A stretch of DNA of 64,000 nucleotides from Owenia fusiformis. Its lineage: Eukaryota; Annelida; Polychaeta; Sabellida; Oweniidae. Of the stretch, positions 34,740 to 46,711 are shown in pieces. Where the stretch lies: the NCBI GenBank assembly GCA_903813345.2, contig CAIIXF020000009.1:26264740-26328739 (forward strand), read 5' to 3'. The number at the start of each line of letters is the position of its first letter. The stretch's first letter is position 1. The position numbers were made by a program, and so were the translations under genes. Below the pieces are notes generated by a model that did not search any database, was not told the origin of the DNA, and saw nothing but the letters and a program-made list of their open reading frames with translations.

Positions 34740-36420
34740 CTTAGGGCAATAGAAATAAATTTATCCAAAGACACAAGCTAGATGACGCTTTATATTGGAA
34801 ATATACACATTTTTCAAAATGGCCGCCAAAAATACACCAGAGACAATATCTTTGCTTCTGTGCATGCTACAATTATAAGATTGGTGTCCAAAAATACAGT
34901 GATGTAGTCGTAAAATCTGTTTTATTAGATCTTGAGCCTTGAAAATTAAGAACTTCCACTTTATATTCAAAATATATGCATTTTTCAAAATGAATGCCAG
35001 AAATATATTAACAAAGAAGATACCTTACGAATACTTACAAAAGATATCTTATCTTACAAAATGTCCCTTTTGGCATGGAAATACCTTAGGGCAAAAGAAA
35101 CAAATTTATCCAAAGACACAAGCTAGATGGCACTTTATATTGTAAATATACACATTTTTCAAATTGGCCGTCAAAAATACATCAGAGACAATATCTTTGC
35201 TTCTGTGCATGCTACAATTATAAGATTGGTGTAAAAAAATACAGTGATTTAGTCGTAGAATCTATTTTATTAGATCTTGAGTCTTGAAAATTAAGAACGT
35301 CCACTTTATATTCAAAATATACGCGTTTTTCAAAATGAATGCCAGAAATATAACAAAGAAGATATCTTACCTTACGAATACTTACATTTTTCAAATTGGC
35401 CGTCAAAAATACATCAGAGACAATATCTTTGCTTCTGTGCATGCTACAATTATAAGATTGGTGTAAAAAAATACAGTGATTTAGTCGTAGAATCTATTTT
35501 ATTAGATCTTGAGTCTTGAAAATTAAGAACGTCCACTTTATATTCAAAATATACGCGTTTTTCAAAATGAATGCCAGAAATATAACAAAGAAGATATCTT
35601 ACCTTACGAATACTTACAAATTTAGATATCTTACCTTACAAAATATCCCCTTTGGCATGGAAATACCTTAGGGCAATAGAAAGAAATTTATCCAAAGACA
35701 GAAGCTAGATGGCGCTTTATATTGTAACAACTTTTTCAAAATGGCCGCCAAAAATACATCAGAGACAATAGTTTTGTTTCTGTGCATGCTACAATTATAA
35801 GAGTGGTGTCAAAACATACATTAATGTAGTTGTAGAATCTATATTTAATTAGGTTTCGAGTCTTGTACTTTTTTCGAGACTTAATATTCAAAATATATGC
35901 ATTTTTCAAAATGGCTGCCAGAAATATAACAAAGAAGATATCTTCCCTTCTAAGCATGCTACAATGATAAGAATGGTGTCAAACTATACATTAATATTGT
36001 AGAATCCATTTAAATAGGTCTTTCATAAAAATAATTTTCACTTTATTGGAGATTATGTATTTCTAAAAATGGCCACGAGAAATATAACAATGATGATATC
36101 TACATCAGTGCATGCTACACTGATACGATTGGTGTCAAAATTTTATATTTATGGGGAAGGAGAATCAATTTCATTTTAGGTCTTGAAAGATTATAGTTTT
36201 CACTTTATATTGGAAATATATATGCAGCTGAAAATATAACAAAGATTGTATCTTTGCAAACAAAGATTGTATCTTTGCTAACAAAGATTGTACCTTTGCT
36301 AACAAAGAGATTGTATCTTTGCTAACAAAAATTGTATCTTTGCCATACGTTTCTTTGCTTCTGGGCATAATATTTCATAAAATTGGCTTCAAAATCTACA
36401 TTTTTGGGAATGTAAAATCT
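34740..36420. repeat. diverged tandem modules around 'aaaatggccgccaaaaatac'
   Basis: The module 'tttttcaaaatggccgccaa' + 'gacaatatctttgcttctgt' + 'gcatgctacaattataag' recurs at about 34810, 35157, 35390, 35735 and, more diverged, 35905 and 36060. Bases 35153-35385 and 35386-35618 are an essentially exact 233-bp tandem duplication. A 22-bp array with 'aacaaagattgtatctttgc' lies at 36234-36350. Confidence 0.85.
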
Positions 36421-36429
36421 ATTTAATTA

Positions 36430-36870
36430 ATCAGTTGCAAGTAGGTAGTCACCATTTTCCCCGCCAGGTGGTTAATTTGGGTGAAATAAGATTACAGGGT
36501 ATTACAAAGTTCCCTTAAACTTGAATATTCTTGATTTTTAGTGGTTCACATTTTATATTACTCTTTTTTATCTGATAGTTGTACAAAGTAAAATATCTCC
36601 AGTAAAAGAAAATATTATCTGCACAACACAAGAAAAGATATTTCACTTTTTATGTTTTACAACATGGGGAATCTCCTGACCTAAATGTCACATTTTCGAA
36701 GAAAAATCAAATTTAAAGATGATGGACTCAATTCAAAATAACATTTCTTGATGTATTTTTTCATGACGATTCCAAATTCAACATCAGTTAGACTGAATTT
36801 TGAATTTCTAATGACAAAAATGTAGAGTGCTACTACTCGCATCTAGCTAATTGGATTATGAGCCTTAAAA
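36430..36870 (+). repeat. dispersed repeat, copy 1 (see 59610-60045)
   Basis: Shares ordered blocks with the second copy: 'gtaggtagtcaccattttcc', 'cgccaggtgg', 'ccagtaaaagaaaatattat', 'catggggaatc' and 'ctactcgcatctag'. It is noncoding and its ends are undefined. Confidence 0.65.
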
Positions 36871-37109
36871 ATTATCGTTTTCGCCTAACACAGCAAATGT
36901 GTATTTATCTTTCAATGTTCTTTTTACTCAAATTCAACAGAAAGACCAGAGTCTCTTTAATAACTTGCAATTAACATATATCTGCAATGGTAGTGCAACT
37001 TTAGTTGTTGCAATGAAACATACATAAGAGAGAAATGTGATAGATAGAAACCATGCAGGACAGACATACATATGAACCTATTGTTAGAAAGGGCCAGAAA
37101 CCTTCTGAT

Positions 37110-38551
37110 ATAGCTTAAGAAACCAACATTCTTTCAATATACCCTTCTGCAGACTTAACACTAATTACAAATCGTTTCTTCCAAATGCCATTAGAATATG
37201 GAACAACCTTGAACAACATTTAGGAACATTGGTTATCTCCCTCTATTTAAATATAAACTTAAACATTCTATTTGCAAAAGCAAAAATAAACTTTACTCAT
37301 TAAAAGCCAGCAAATCTGCAATTAATCATGGGAGAATACGAATGGGTCTCAGTGCTTTAAACCATCAACGTTTCTCTTACAACCTCATAGACTTCAAACA
37401 TTGTGCTTGTGGTTTCGCACAAGAGACACCACTTCATTATTTTCTTGACTGTCCTCTCTATGTTGCCCAAAGAACAACTCTTTTCAGGGAATTAGGGAAC
37501 ATAGCCGTAACCAATAGACTTAATCTTCTCAATCATATTATCCATGGAAACAAAGATTCTTCATTCATTGACAACTGCACTCTATTTAATCATGTCCAGA
37601 CATTCATCAGAGACACTCAGAGATTTTTATAACCATATAAAACTGTCTAACCTATTGCATGACATCTCAAAATTTTATATGAAGACCCCTAGGGGATGTA
37701 ACCCCCCTATCACACCAAACTAGTTCTTACCCGTTCTTGCCAGTCCTACGAAAACGTCGTAAAACGGGCTCAATCTGGCTGTGGTCGGGAAATATGTCTG
37801 AAATAATTAGCTTCTTCGTTCTTAAACAGTCTTCATTACGTCCATCTCGTTCGCAGTTCGTTCAGGTCGCACCACATCGGGGTGCAACGTCGTAGAACGC
37901 GTCCCTTAGTCTAGAAGGTCAACATGACCTGATGACAGAACGGTATGGTCGCCATCAAATTTTGAATCGATTCAAAATTCTAAAATCACATTCCCGTCTG
38001 AGAACGTTCATAAAGTTCGTAAATAGACCTTAGAAAGTTGCAGCTACGTTCATTTCGTTCGCACACAGTTTAAAACCAGTTTTGAAGAACGCAGTGGCAA
38101 CTTGCTTTGTGTGATAGCTATATTTTTGCTATCTCGTTCGTAAGCAGTGTTAAATACGTTCTTAATCAGTTTAAACCCGTTTCCAATTAGTTCTACCTCG
38201 TTCTCAACACGTCCTCAGACAGTTCAACTCGTTGTTAAAACGTCCCTAGTAGGACTGAAGTACGACGGTTCCGTTCGTAGAACGTCCAGCTCGTCGTTAG
38301 TACGTTGTCACTCGTTCTAATTGTAGAACGTGACGACCACGAGAACATTTTGAGCATGTTCTAAGTTTTAGAGGACCTACCCGTTCGAGTACGTTCGATG
38401 AAGTTTGTAAATAGATCCCAAACGGTTCTTATAGCTCCAGTCCGTTCGTACACAGTTGAAGCCCGTTTTCGAGAACGTAGTGAGAACTAGTTTTGTGTGA
38501 TAGTAGGGTAATAGTGTAAACTGTAAACCCTGGGCTAAATAAAATGATTTA
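37110..38551 (+). mobile_element. LINE 3' fragment, interrupted by a MITE
   Basis: The 3' end of a non-LTR retrotransposon differs from the one at 2825. The last frame, 37342-37632, contains C-A-C-G...ETPLHYFLDCPLY, the C-x-C...H-x4-C motif common at LINE C-termini. Preceding sequence (37120-37340) carries related coding remnants in shifted frames. After the stop, the 3' UTR is split by the MITE at 37711-38497 and ends in 'aaataaaatgatttaaaaaaaaa' by about 38551. It is severely 5' truncated and non-functional. Confidence 0.7.
37711..38497. mobile_element. MITE with TATCACACCAAACTAG termini
   Basis: The left end tatcacaccaaactagttct matches the reversed right end tatcacacaaaactagttct. The element is ~790 bp, probably with a TA target. 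The interior has repeated 'gttcgta-acagt' and 'gtagaacg' words and is more GC-rich than its surroundings. An internal terminus-like 'gctttgtgtgatagct' near 38115 hints at a compound structure. No coding capacity. Confidence 0.8.
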
Positions 38552-39624
38552 AAAAAAAAACTTCTGGCGAGAGAAATTCTTGAAGATCGGAATAGATTTC
38601 AAGGGCTATATATTATGACAGTAATGGAGAACCCTCTTCATCTCTTCTGACCAAATCATGGACGATGTCTGTTTACCGAGTCTTCAACTAATCCAACCAA
38701 CAAACTATTAAGCGTGTTGTTGATTGGCAACCATTTTGAAAAAGACATGTATGTATACACATACAGCACTGAATATTGTCATATTGAGAAAATTATTCTT
38801 ATTTTCCCTATTGAACATTTAAGAGATTACGATTTTAAGATTTTAAACGGCAATATGTCTTTCACCATGAGTACTTCCTGGCCATAAATATAGTGTTTCA
38901 CCATATGCAGACAGAGCCTGTGGGAAATATTGGGTGCGGCGCAAATGAGCGGAGGGTGCGGAGCTAACGGTCATTTTTGAATTTAAAATTGGGATATTTC
39001 TGAAACTAAGCCGTTTTGGGACTTCAAATATACCAAGATATGTGTATTTGACACCAAATATCAATAAAATTGTGAAAATAGTAGTGCAATTCATTTTATA
39101 GCGACGCAGTATGCCTTAAACATTTCCCAGACCTATATATTTTGAGACTATCCTTTTAATACTGCGTCCCCAGCATTCATAAAAAATGGTGTTCAAGATA
39201 CACTACCCATGCAAATTATTTTTGCATCTTGGAAGCCAGGCAGTATCTGTGTGATTTTATAAAAATTCGGAAATGTTCTTCAGATATGAGCCCCCTCTAA
39301 ATATTGGGTGCGGAGGTACGTTTATTTCCAATATAAAGCGCCATCTGGCGTGTGTCTTTGGATAAATTTGTTTCTATGGTCCTAAGGTACTCTCATGTCA
39401 AAGGAAACGTTTGCATCATAGATTGAAGTCCAGACCCCCTAAAATGCAGTTAACCCATCTACTAATATCATGAAATTGATACATACATTAAGTCAACATA
39501 AGATCACGTATGTTATATCGTTCATTAAATTCATTTCAGTCCGACACTTTAATAGCTACGGAATCCCTTTCTTCTCTTTCTTGATTTTCAAAGAAATGCT
39601 ATCGCATTACCCCAAAAAGGCAGA

Positions 39625-39978
39625 TCAATGTGGCAATCAAAGTGGCAATCAATGAGGCAATCAAAGGCAAATTGATGTGGCAATTAAAGAAAATCAGTGT
39701 AGCAATTAAGGGCAAATCAATGTTGTAATAAAAGGCATTCAATTTGGCAATAAAAGGTGATTAATGTGACAATCAAAGGGAATCAATGTGACAATCAAAG
39801 TGGCAATCAATGTGGCAATCAAAGAAAAACAAACGTGGCAATCAATGTGGCAATCAAAGGCAATCAATGTGGCAAACAAAGGTAATCAATGTGGCAAACA
39901 CAGGTAATCAATGTGGCAATCAACGGCAAATCAATGTGGCAATCAAAGGCAAATCAAGGTGGCAACCAAAGGCAAATT
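39625..39978. repeat. 'GTGGCAATCAA' minisatellite
   Basis: Irregular array of 'ggcaatcaatgtggcaatca' and 'aaaggcaaatcaatgt' units, each about 15-20 bp. Confidence 0.95.
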
Positions 39979-40082
39979 AATGTATTGTATTGCATTGTAT
40001 TGTATTGTATTATATGATATTGTATTGTATTGCATTAAAATGTATTATATTGTATTGTATTGTGTATGTTAATATATTGTCG
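39979..40082. repeat. (TGTAT)n microsatellite
   Basis: Pentanucleotide 'tgtat' repeats with interruptions directly follow the CAATC array. Confidence 0.9.
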
Positions 40083-40944
40083 ATTGAATTTTATTACATT
40101 TTATTCTATGACAATGAACTCTACAGGTAAACACAACCTAACCAGTTCGTCAATTTCAAAATAAAAGTACATCCGTTCTGTATTTAGTGCTGAGGGGTGT
40201 ATTTAATTAATCAATTAACATCATTTTAATGGATTTATGTTATGACTATATTGTCCGTTTGCATGAACAACTTAAAGCCAATCGATGATAGGCCTTTGTT
40301 TAATGTCCCACCCGCACCAGCACACAAATGTTGAGGCACATCTTCATTTTGACCAGATGATATATACAAATGTGCATAAAACTGAGAATTGAAACTTAAA
40401 ATTTCTTATAGATAATAAAATGATTTACTAGATTGAAAACTTGTTACATGTATGGATTTTATGTATCGAGGTCTCAACATTGCACTGATGAAATTTCAGT
40501 CTTGGAAAATAAACTGTTCAGAACGTAGGACAGCCCTCGTAGAAATGCATCTTTGCTTTCAAATACCCCAATGTTCAACAGTTAACAAGTTAAACATACA
40601 AATGTATATTTAATATTGAGTGGCCTAAATTGAAAATTGTTTCCAAATATATTGCTCGAGGCGAATTCATTTATTGCTTCGATATTACCACAGGATCGTT
40701 TATCATTACGATTATTTTTCCATACATCACACGCTATACTTTATAAAAATATAATTTAATGATTAACAGTTATCAAAACTTATGTTTTGGCATCGATATT
40801 GTTTGAAAGTCATAAGTTTATGAAATGGAGATTAAATAGATTATTTGGCTGATCGTGTATAGTTTAAGAATAAAAAACTAATTTACAAATACTGAATTAG
40901 TAAACAAATATATTATATCAGTACTAGATGTTGAATTAATATCC
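40083..40944. other. upstream region of the LPMO gene
   Basis: Noncoding AT-rich sequence. I see no clear TATA box or CpG-rich promoter, and no other gene. Confidence 0.35.
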
Positions 40945-42493
40945 ATGAATATCAAGATGTCTAAAATATATTTCATACGTTGGATTATACAACTTGGATT
41001 TATGGTTGCTATGGTGAGAAGCCATGGCAGGTTGCTGGACCCACCCAGCAGGTCGACCATGTGGAGGTTTGGATATGACAATCCGGTTAACTATGACGAT
41101 AAACAGCTTTACTGTGGAGGGGTGCAGGTATGGTACATAAAGATGAAGGGATGGAGGGGTGTAGGTATGGTACATAAAGATGAAGGAATGGAGGGGTGTA
41201 GGTATGGTACATAAAGATGAAGGGATGGAGGGGTGCAGGTATGGTACATAGAGATGAAGGGGTGCAGGTATGGTACATAGAGATGAAGGGGTGCAGGTAT
41301 GGTACATAGAGATGAAGGGTAGGAGGGGTGCAGGTATGGTACATAGAAATGGAGGGATGCAGGTATGGTACATAGAGATGAAGGGTTGGGGGGGATGCAG
41401 CATGTTTTATATGTCTCTGATTTAAGTAATAAAATTGAAAGTGCTGAATTAGGGTTATGCAAAACAAATACTAAACTAATGATTTAAGTAGTCTTGTATC
41501 AAGCCCTTTTGTTTCCCCCATTTCCAATCTAGGATGCGTGGTAAAAATGTTTTGTTTGAGAATCTTGGATATGTATTCCAGACTCAATATGAGAAAAATG
41601 GCGGAAAATGTGGCGTGTGTGGTGATCCTTATCAAGGTCCTTTCCATAACGAGGCTGGTGGAAAATACGCCAATGGGATCATCGTGCAACAGTATGAAGT
41701 GAATGACATCATTAATATCACAGTCGAACTTTCAGCCAATCACAAAGGATGGTTTGAGTTCAGAATATGTCCCACTAACGATCCATATAAAAAAGCAACG
41801 CATGAGTGCATGAATAAACATAAATTAGAGATTTTGGATGAAAAAATATTGGCGAGAGTTTCTCGTTATAAAGTCAGGGACCAAATGCAGAAAATATTCC
41901 AATTAAAGTTGGTATTGCCGAAAGGTCTGAGGTGCAGTCAGTGTGTACTACAGTGGAAATATAACGCAGGTAATACATTTCAATAAACTGCCAATTAAGC
42001 TGCCATCATTCCCGTACTATGATTCGCTAACATCTATGTTGGACATCATAAACAAAAAATGTAAGCATTTAACATAAATCATAGGCATCCAAAAGCAATA
42101 TTTCTAACTCTCTGTAACTAACAATAAATGCAGCTCATATGTTATATATATCTGATGATCATACCTTTTAATTTTGAAGGGAACTCTTGGGGAAACGACC
42201 CTGTGACAAATCGAGGCTGTGTAGGATGTGGACCCCAAGAACAGTTCTACGGTTGCAGTGACATTAGTATAGGCAGGGATCCAGTCACCCCTATTCCCCC
42301 ACACTTAAGAGTGACTGATAAACCTACCACCCCTTGGTGGGAAATAGCCGACATTTATGGATCACGTGATAGGAATAATCCATATGGGGTAACACCATTC
42401 CCCTCAAACAAAGCTTCCAGACACCAAGTAGCAGTAACTACGGCAATATTCGTCATTTTATTTGACTTAGATTTACTTATTAATGGGATGTAG
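40945..42493 (+). CDS. AA15-family lytic polysaccharide monooxygenase, secreted
   Basis: The three exons are 40945-41127, 41582-41969 and 42180-42493, with phases 0 and 1 agreeing; 294 aa. AA15 enzymes are copper monooxygenases that oxidatively cleave chitin or cellulose. The signal peptide (residues 1-26, hydrophobic IIQLGFMVAMV) ends at RS|HGRLLDPPSRS, so His27 becomes the mature N-terminal copper ligand. The second histidine-brace residue is H115 in SANHKGWFEFRIC. Other family blocks are YCGGVQTQYEKNGGKCGVCGD, joined across intron 1, and NSWGND with GCGPQEQFYGCSDI. The C-terminus ends in a hydrophobic stretch (AIFVILFDLDLLI) after a polar linker, which may be a GPI-anchor signal or membrane anchor. 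Intron 1 starts with a minisatellite that repeats the donor site. AATAAA at 42693-42698 is a likely poly(A) signal. Confidence 0.94.
41113..41400. repeat. 30-37-bp minisatellite at the exon 1/intron 1 border of the LPMO gene
   Basis: About eight units of 'ggggtgcaggtatggtacat' followed by 'agagatgaagg(gatgga)' are present. The true donor GGGGTGCAG|GTATGGTAC at 41127/41128 is the first unit, so each later unit repeats the last exon bases plus the 5' splice site. Two units have TAG in place of CAG. Confidence 0.95.
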
Positions 42494-43008
42494 GGCGGAT
42501 TGTAAAACCAAATCAAAGATGATCTTAGCATAAGTGGTTAAAAGGTATGGGTATTTAAATCTTTGGTCTCATTCGTATGCGTGGCATTGAGATTCGAACA
42601 TATTTGTTGCAGAGAAGTAAAAGCGTCAAGTTATATTCATGTATATAACTGTTTGGATTCGAAGTGAGATTCAAAAAGGGTTAGCAGTGAAAAATAAATC
42701 TCAATATGAGAACCTATCGCTATTGGTATCAAATTTTAGTAAGCACAAGTGCCAAAGGGCGAGGACCAAAACTGTAAAAAGGCCTAGCAAGAAAAGCAAA
42801 CTCTGTGTGTGAACCTAGACCCTCTACAGGAGAACCCAAAACCATGATCTCCAATCGAGAACCAGTATCACAATCGAGGACCAGATCATCAAGGGATATT
42901 TCATTCATACTGAAGTTATTAAAATACATGTTGAAGAAAAAATGATAGCAAATTCTCATAACATCAAAACAGTTTTAGATAATAGATCTCATTAAAGATA
43001 AATACACG
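42494..43008. other. 3' flank of the LPMO gene
   Basis: Contains the AATAAA at 42693. I see no other gene. Confidence 0.4.
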
Positions 43009-43905
43009 TCGCACGAAACTGGGGACAATTAGAGTAACATTATGGCGTCAAAATACCAAAACAATACAATGGGCAGTATAGGGCGCAATCAGCATTATAA
43101 CGTCAAAAACGACAAGCGTTACATTTTGTCAAGTTTAGTCAACCTAAAAATAAGATGCTTTATTCTTATCCAATCCTGGTAAAATTCACAGAGCAACAAG
43201 ATCTCGAGGACAATATTTCTAAAATGTTTTTGATTTTTGAAAAACGGTCAGGAAATCCACTCGGGGCGTTAGTAAAAATTGATGTGTATTGGATTTGTGG
43301 TAAAAAATCGATGCGTTACATTTTTTCAAGTCTCTAAAAGCAACTCTTAATCTCTTATTATTTGAAAGATAAAGAAATCGGTTATGTTTTGTAAATTTCG
43401 CCATGACAATATTGTGCAGTTAAATTTTTTTTGAAATCAGACCTAAATTAGAAGGTTAAATAAAGGTAAACTTATTGCTTGTCTCCTTCGCCTTCAAAAC
43501 CTTACACAATTTTGAAAATTTTAAAAGCGTTCATATAAGACGATTTGAACTGTAGCCGCTAGGCAATTGTGACGTCATAAAAGCACATGTATCAATGAAT
43601 AAAATGTGAAATTTTAGTATAATTCTGATCAGTATTTCAAAAGTTATCCCGATTTCAACGAACCATGTAAGCGTGAAATGTTACGCCTTACAGCGTATTT
43701 GACGATGTCGGAGTACATTTAACTTCAAAAATATGGTAGATCCCATCACACTTTTCGAGGAAAAATAATTTCAGTGAAATGCGAATAAAAAATACTTCAA
43801 AATGATATATAATGCACATAGTTAGCTTTTTAAATAAGCCAGATATTAACGGTTAAAGCTGAAATTAGCCCGTATTTCCCGAATTGTCCCCAGGTCCGTG
43901 CACGT
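43009..43905. mobile_element. MITE-like element with CTGGGGACAATT termini
   Basis: The left end gcacgaaactggggacaatt matches the reversed right end gcacggacctggggacaatt. The element is about 0.9 kb. Inside, 'gcgttaca' and 'tatggcgtcaaaat' words recur. No coding capacity. Confidence 0.7.
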
Positions 43906-44085
43906 CATAAAAGCATTCAGTCTTAAATGATGTGAGATAGACAAAATCCAGTCTCGAATTCCATAAGCAATTCAAAGGTCAACATTCATTCGCAAAGCCA
44001 TCGCCACATAAAATACATAAATACATAAAATACAATAATTCACAATGGTTATCAAGAGAAAACTTGCCGATTTCGATCCCTATAT

Positions 44086-44141
44086 TCATTCATTCATTCA
44101 TTCATTCATTCATTCATTCATTCATTCATTCATTCATTCAC
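44086..44141. repeat. (ATTC)n microsatellite
   Basis: Uninterrupted 'attc' repeats, about 13 units. Confidence 0.98.
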
Positions 44142-44173
44142 GATGCTTCGTTACGTGACACACTGGACTATCA

Positions 44174-44514
44174 GGGGCGGATCCAGGATTTTGTGTTAGG
44201 GGGGGGGGGGGGAGGGGGCGTTTGATAATGACTGTGAGCGGAGATGTACATCATTTGGTGCATTCTGACCAATTTCAGAGCGAGAATGGGGGTCTGGGGG
44301 GGGGGGTTCTCCCCCCATTAAATTTTGAAAATTTAACATCATTTGGTGCATTCTGACCAATTTACCAGCATGGGTCCGATTCCCGGGTCTGTTTTAATCG
44401 TATGCAATGGGTTATTGATAATCCATAACCATTTATTTTGATTTCCAGTTAAAATTCTGCCTTTTTAGTGGGGGCGTGCGCCCCCCCCATGCCCCCTCCC
44501 CCTAGATCCGCTGG
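44174..44514. mobile_element. hAT-like MITE with G/C homopolymer ends
   Basis: The left end CAGGGGCGGATCCAGGATTT and the right end ...CCTAGATCCGCTGGTG are imperfect inverted repeats with long G or C runs just inside. The block 'atcatttggtgcattctgac' occurs twice. 'CAGGGGCGGATC' ends are typical of hAT-type MITEs in many animals. I could not find a clean 8-bp target duplication. Confidence 0.6.
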
Positions 44515-45711
44515 TGACTGGCTCATGCATGAAAGTATTGTAGGCTTAATGATTGTAGTAAAGAGATCTATAATTAATTTCACAACTTACTCATGGTTCA
44601 AGACAATCATCAAAATTTGTTGCCCGAACTAAGAAATGTGAGGAAAAGATTTTAGCAGACCAGAAAATGTGATGATAAAGTAATGTCGAAAGAAAAGAGT
44701 ATTTCTATTTTTTCAGTTTTTTCTATCAACAGGATCAAAACTATCAAAGTACATCAGATATGGAAACAAATGAGCCTTAATTAACATATCCGATTTCAGT
44801 ATTACAAGACCATTGTTGCCCGATTTATAGCAAAACCATTGACTTTTGCACGTTGGTGATGATGCGCCTTTTTTAATAGATCTCATATCTTAGAAGGGTA
44901 TCAGTTCAAAAAAAATACTAGATGACCTAACATATTTTGCCATGCACTGCGCCTATTCATTTGGCAATTCAGTTGTAAATTTTCTCTTGAAAAAATAAAT
45001 CTTCCAAATTTGTTGAGTTTTCTTGCAGAAATCGGCTAATCCCCCCCTCCATCCATTTTGTACGATCACCGGGCGTGAAAATGGATTAATAAACTTATGA
45101 ATTAATAGAAAAATTAAAAAACAATTGGAAAATACTTTGGAAACAACCGTTTAAGAGTAAAACATTTTGGGCCACCAAAAATAGGGGGTGATTAAAAAAT
45201 CAATTAAATAAATATAATAAAGTTGTATAGATCTGCAATTGCAAGTTGTGGTTTAAAAAAATCATCATTTGAAAAATCCTTACTGGTGAAACTAGGCCCA
45301 AATTGTTTCATGAACACTGGGGAATAAACGATAATAAAGTGCTGTATGAATTATAGGAGACGCTGTTGGATATAAAGTGTGATTGTGCTCGACATATGAC
45401 ACTAATGAACAAAAGTAGTATGTTTCCTCAACAAATTACATGAGGTGAAAAAGGTTTTGACAACGATTTTCAAAACAAAGTTTTTATTACAACCATACAC
45501 CCCTAAATGTGGAATAGGTGGCGTCACTTTAAGAATAAAAATAAGATAGAAGTTGTCACTTTGGGTACCATCTCCATTGTTCATGATCCTCTAAAATATG
45601 TCAACTAAACATTTATCAACTCAAATTCAATCTAATTTTTTAAAAGAGAATGGCCTCAGCTGCTGAAAAAGCCAAAACCCAAGTTTAAAGATGAATATCA
45701 TATAGTATTTT

Positions 45712-45826
45712 GAAGAATATCATTTTTATCTTCGAGGTGATATTGATATCTGCACGAGAGAGCAAAGCGAACGAGTGTATATGCATCAATATCACCGAGT
45801 AGATTTAAATGATATTCTGAAAAAAT
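45712..45826. repeat. imperfect palindrome, ~40-bp arms
   Basis: Left arm 'agaatatcat' to 'cgaggtgatattgat'; right arm 'atcaatatcaccgag' to 'aatgatattct'. The spacer is about 35 bp. Confidence 0.75.
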
Positions 45827-45937
45827 CATAGGATGTTCTTATTATCCTAAACTTACAGGAGTATACTAAATGTAAAATATCATTGCAAAATGAATTTCAT
45901 GCCAAATAGAGTCAAAATGGCGGGAAATCAACAAGTG

Positions 45938-46042
45938 GAGTATATTGTCACAATATCCTCCGCATATTGGAGTTTCCGGAGTATATCGCCACGATATCCT
46001 CCGCATATCGGTTTTCCGGAGTATATCGTGGCGATATCCTCC
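45938..46042. repeat. three tandem palindromes GGAGTATAT-CG...CG-ATATCCTCC
   Basis: Each unit is itself an inverted repeat, for example cggagtatatcg-ccac-gatatcctccg. The three units are spaced about 32-35 bp apart. Confidence 0.85.
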
Positions 46043-46711
46043 GGTTCTTTATTTTGCCAATAGATATCACATTTTTTTATTGTTATTATACATTTAGCAC
46101 ACTAAGTGTTGGATAATATAATATGTATATATGTATGTTATACGTGTGTGATATATAATATAAGAAGAAGCATTCGGATTTATTAGGACAACAAAAATAT
46201 CCAAGTCTCCGAAAACCATAGTTTTGGACCCCATTTCGCAAAATATATCCCATGTTATTTTCCATTGTTCATAGCCTAATTTGTGTTACCAAATTTGATA
46301 TCCTCCAAATTAGACATTCAACTTCATTCTACCTTAAATGAAGTTATTGATCTCTAGTAGTATATTTATGCGATAAAAATGAGAAACTATCCTTATTTTA
46401 GAAAATAAGTCCGACATTTAAAAAAATGTTAATGTAGGGTCTTATCCATGTTTTTCGGAAAGTCAGATTGGTATTGTTATAATCCCGAGGACCTCACAAG
46501 AAGGAAAACCTATTTTTGTGATATGTCGTATATTAGGTAAGAGAATGCTCATGGTCAATCATGAATATAATGGTCTAAAACCATTCTCCATACCATACAT
46601 GGTCTTTTTAGTCCAAAACAAGATATCTTTTATAATACACAGAATAGCATCACTTGCTGTATAAAGCTGTCGCAGTTGTATTGACTCAAGTCAATAATTT
46701 CATTTTATCAA

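Larger units (their letters stand above)
34672..39464. mobile_element. ~4.8-kb composite bounded by ~130-bp inverted repeats
   Basis: The left end starts 'tagtagatgggttaact' at 34672. The right end is its complement, ending 'agttaacccatctacta' at 39464. Similarity extends about 130 bp inward ('ggacttcaatctatgatgca' and 'atttatccaaagacaca' are in both). The interior contains diverged tandem modules (34740-36420), a LINE 3' fragment with a nested MITE (37110-38551), and spacer. No transposase was found, so it is probably non-autonomous and layered with later insertions. Confidence 0.65.

Noticed and set aside
39625-39978. CRISPR-like spaced repeats
   Set aside because: Units are short, irregular and contiguous without unique spacers, and the DNA is animal nuclear DNA.
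41087-41467. Proline/threonine-rich repeat proteins on the - strand
   Set aside because: Antisense translation of the LPMO intron minisatellite.
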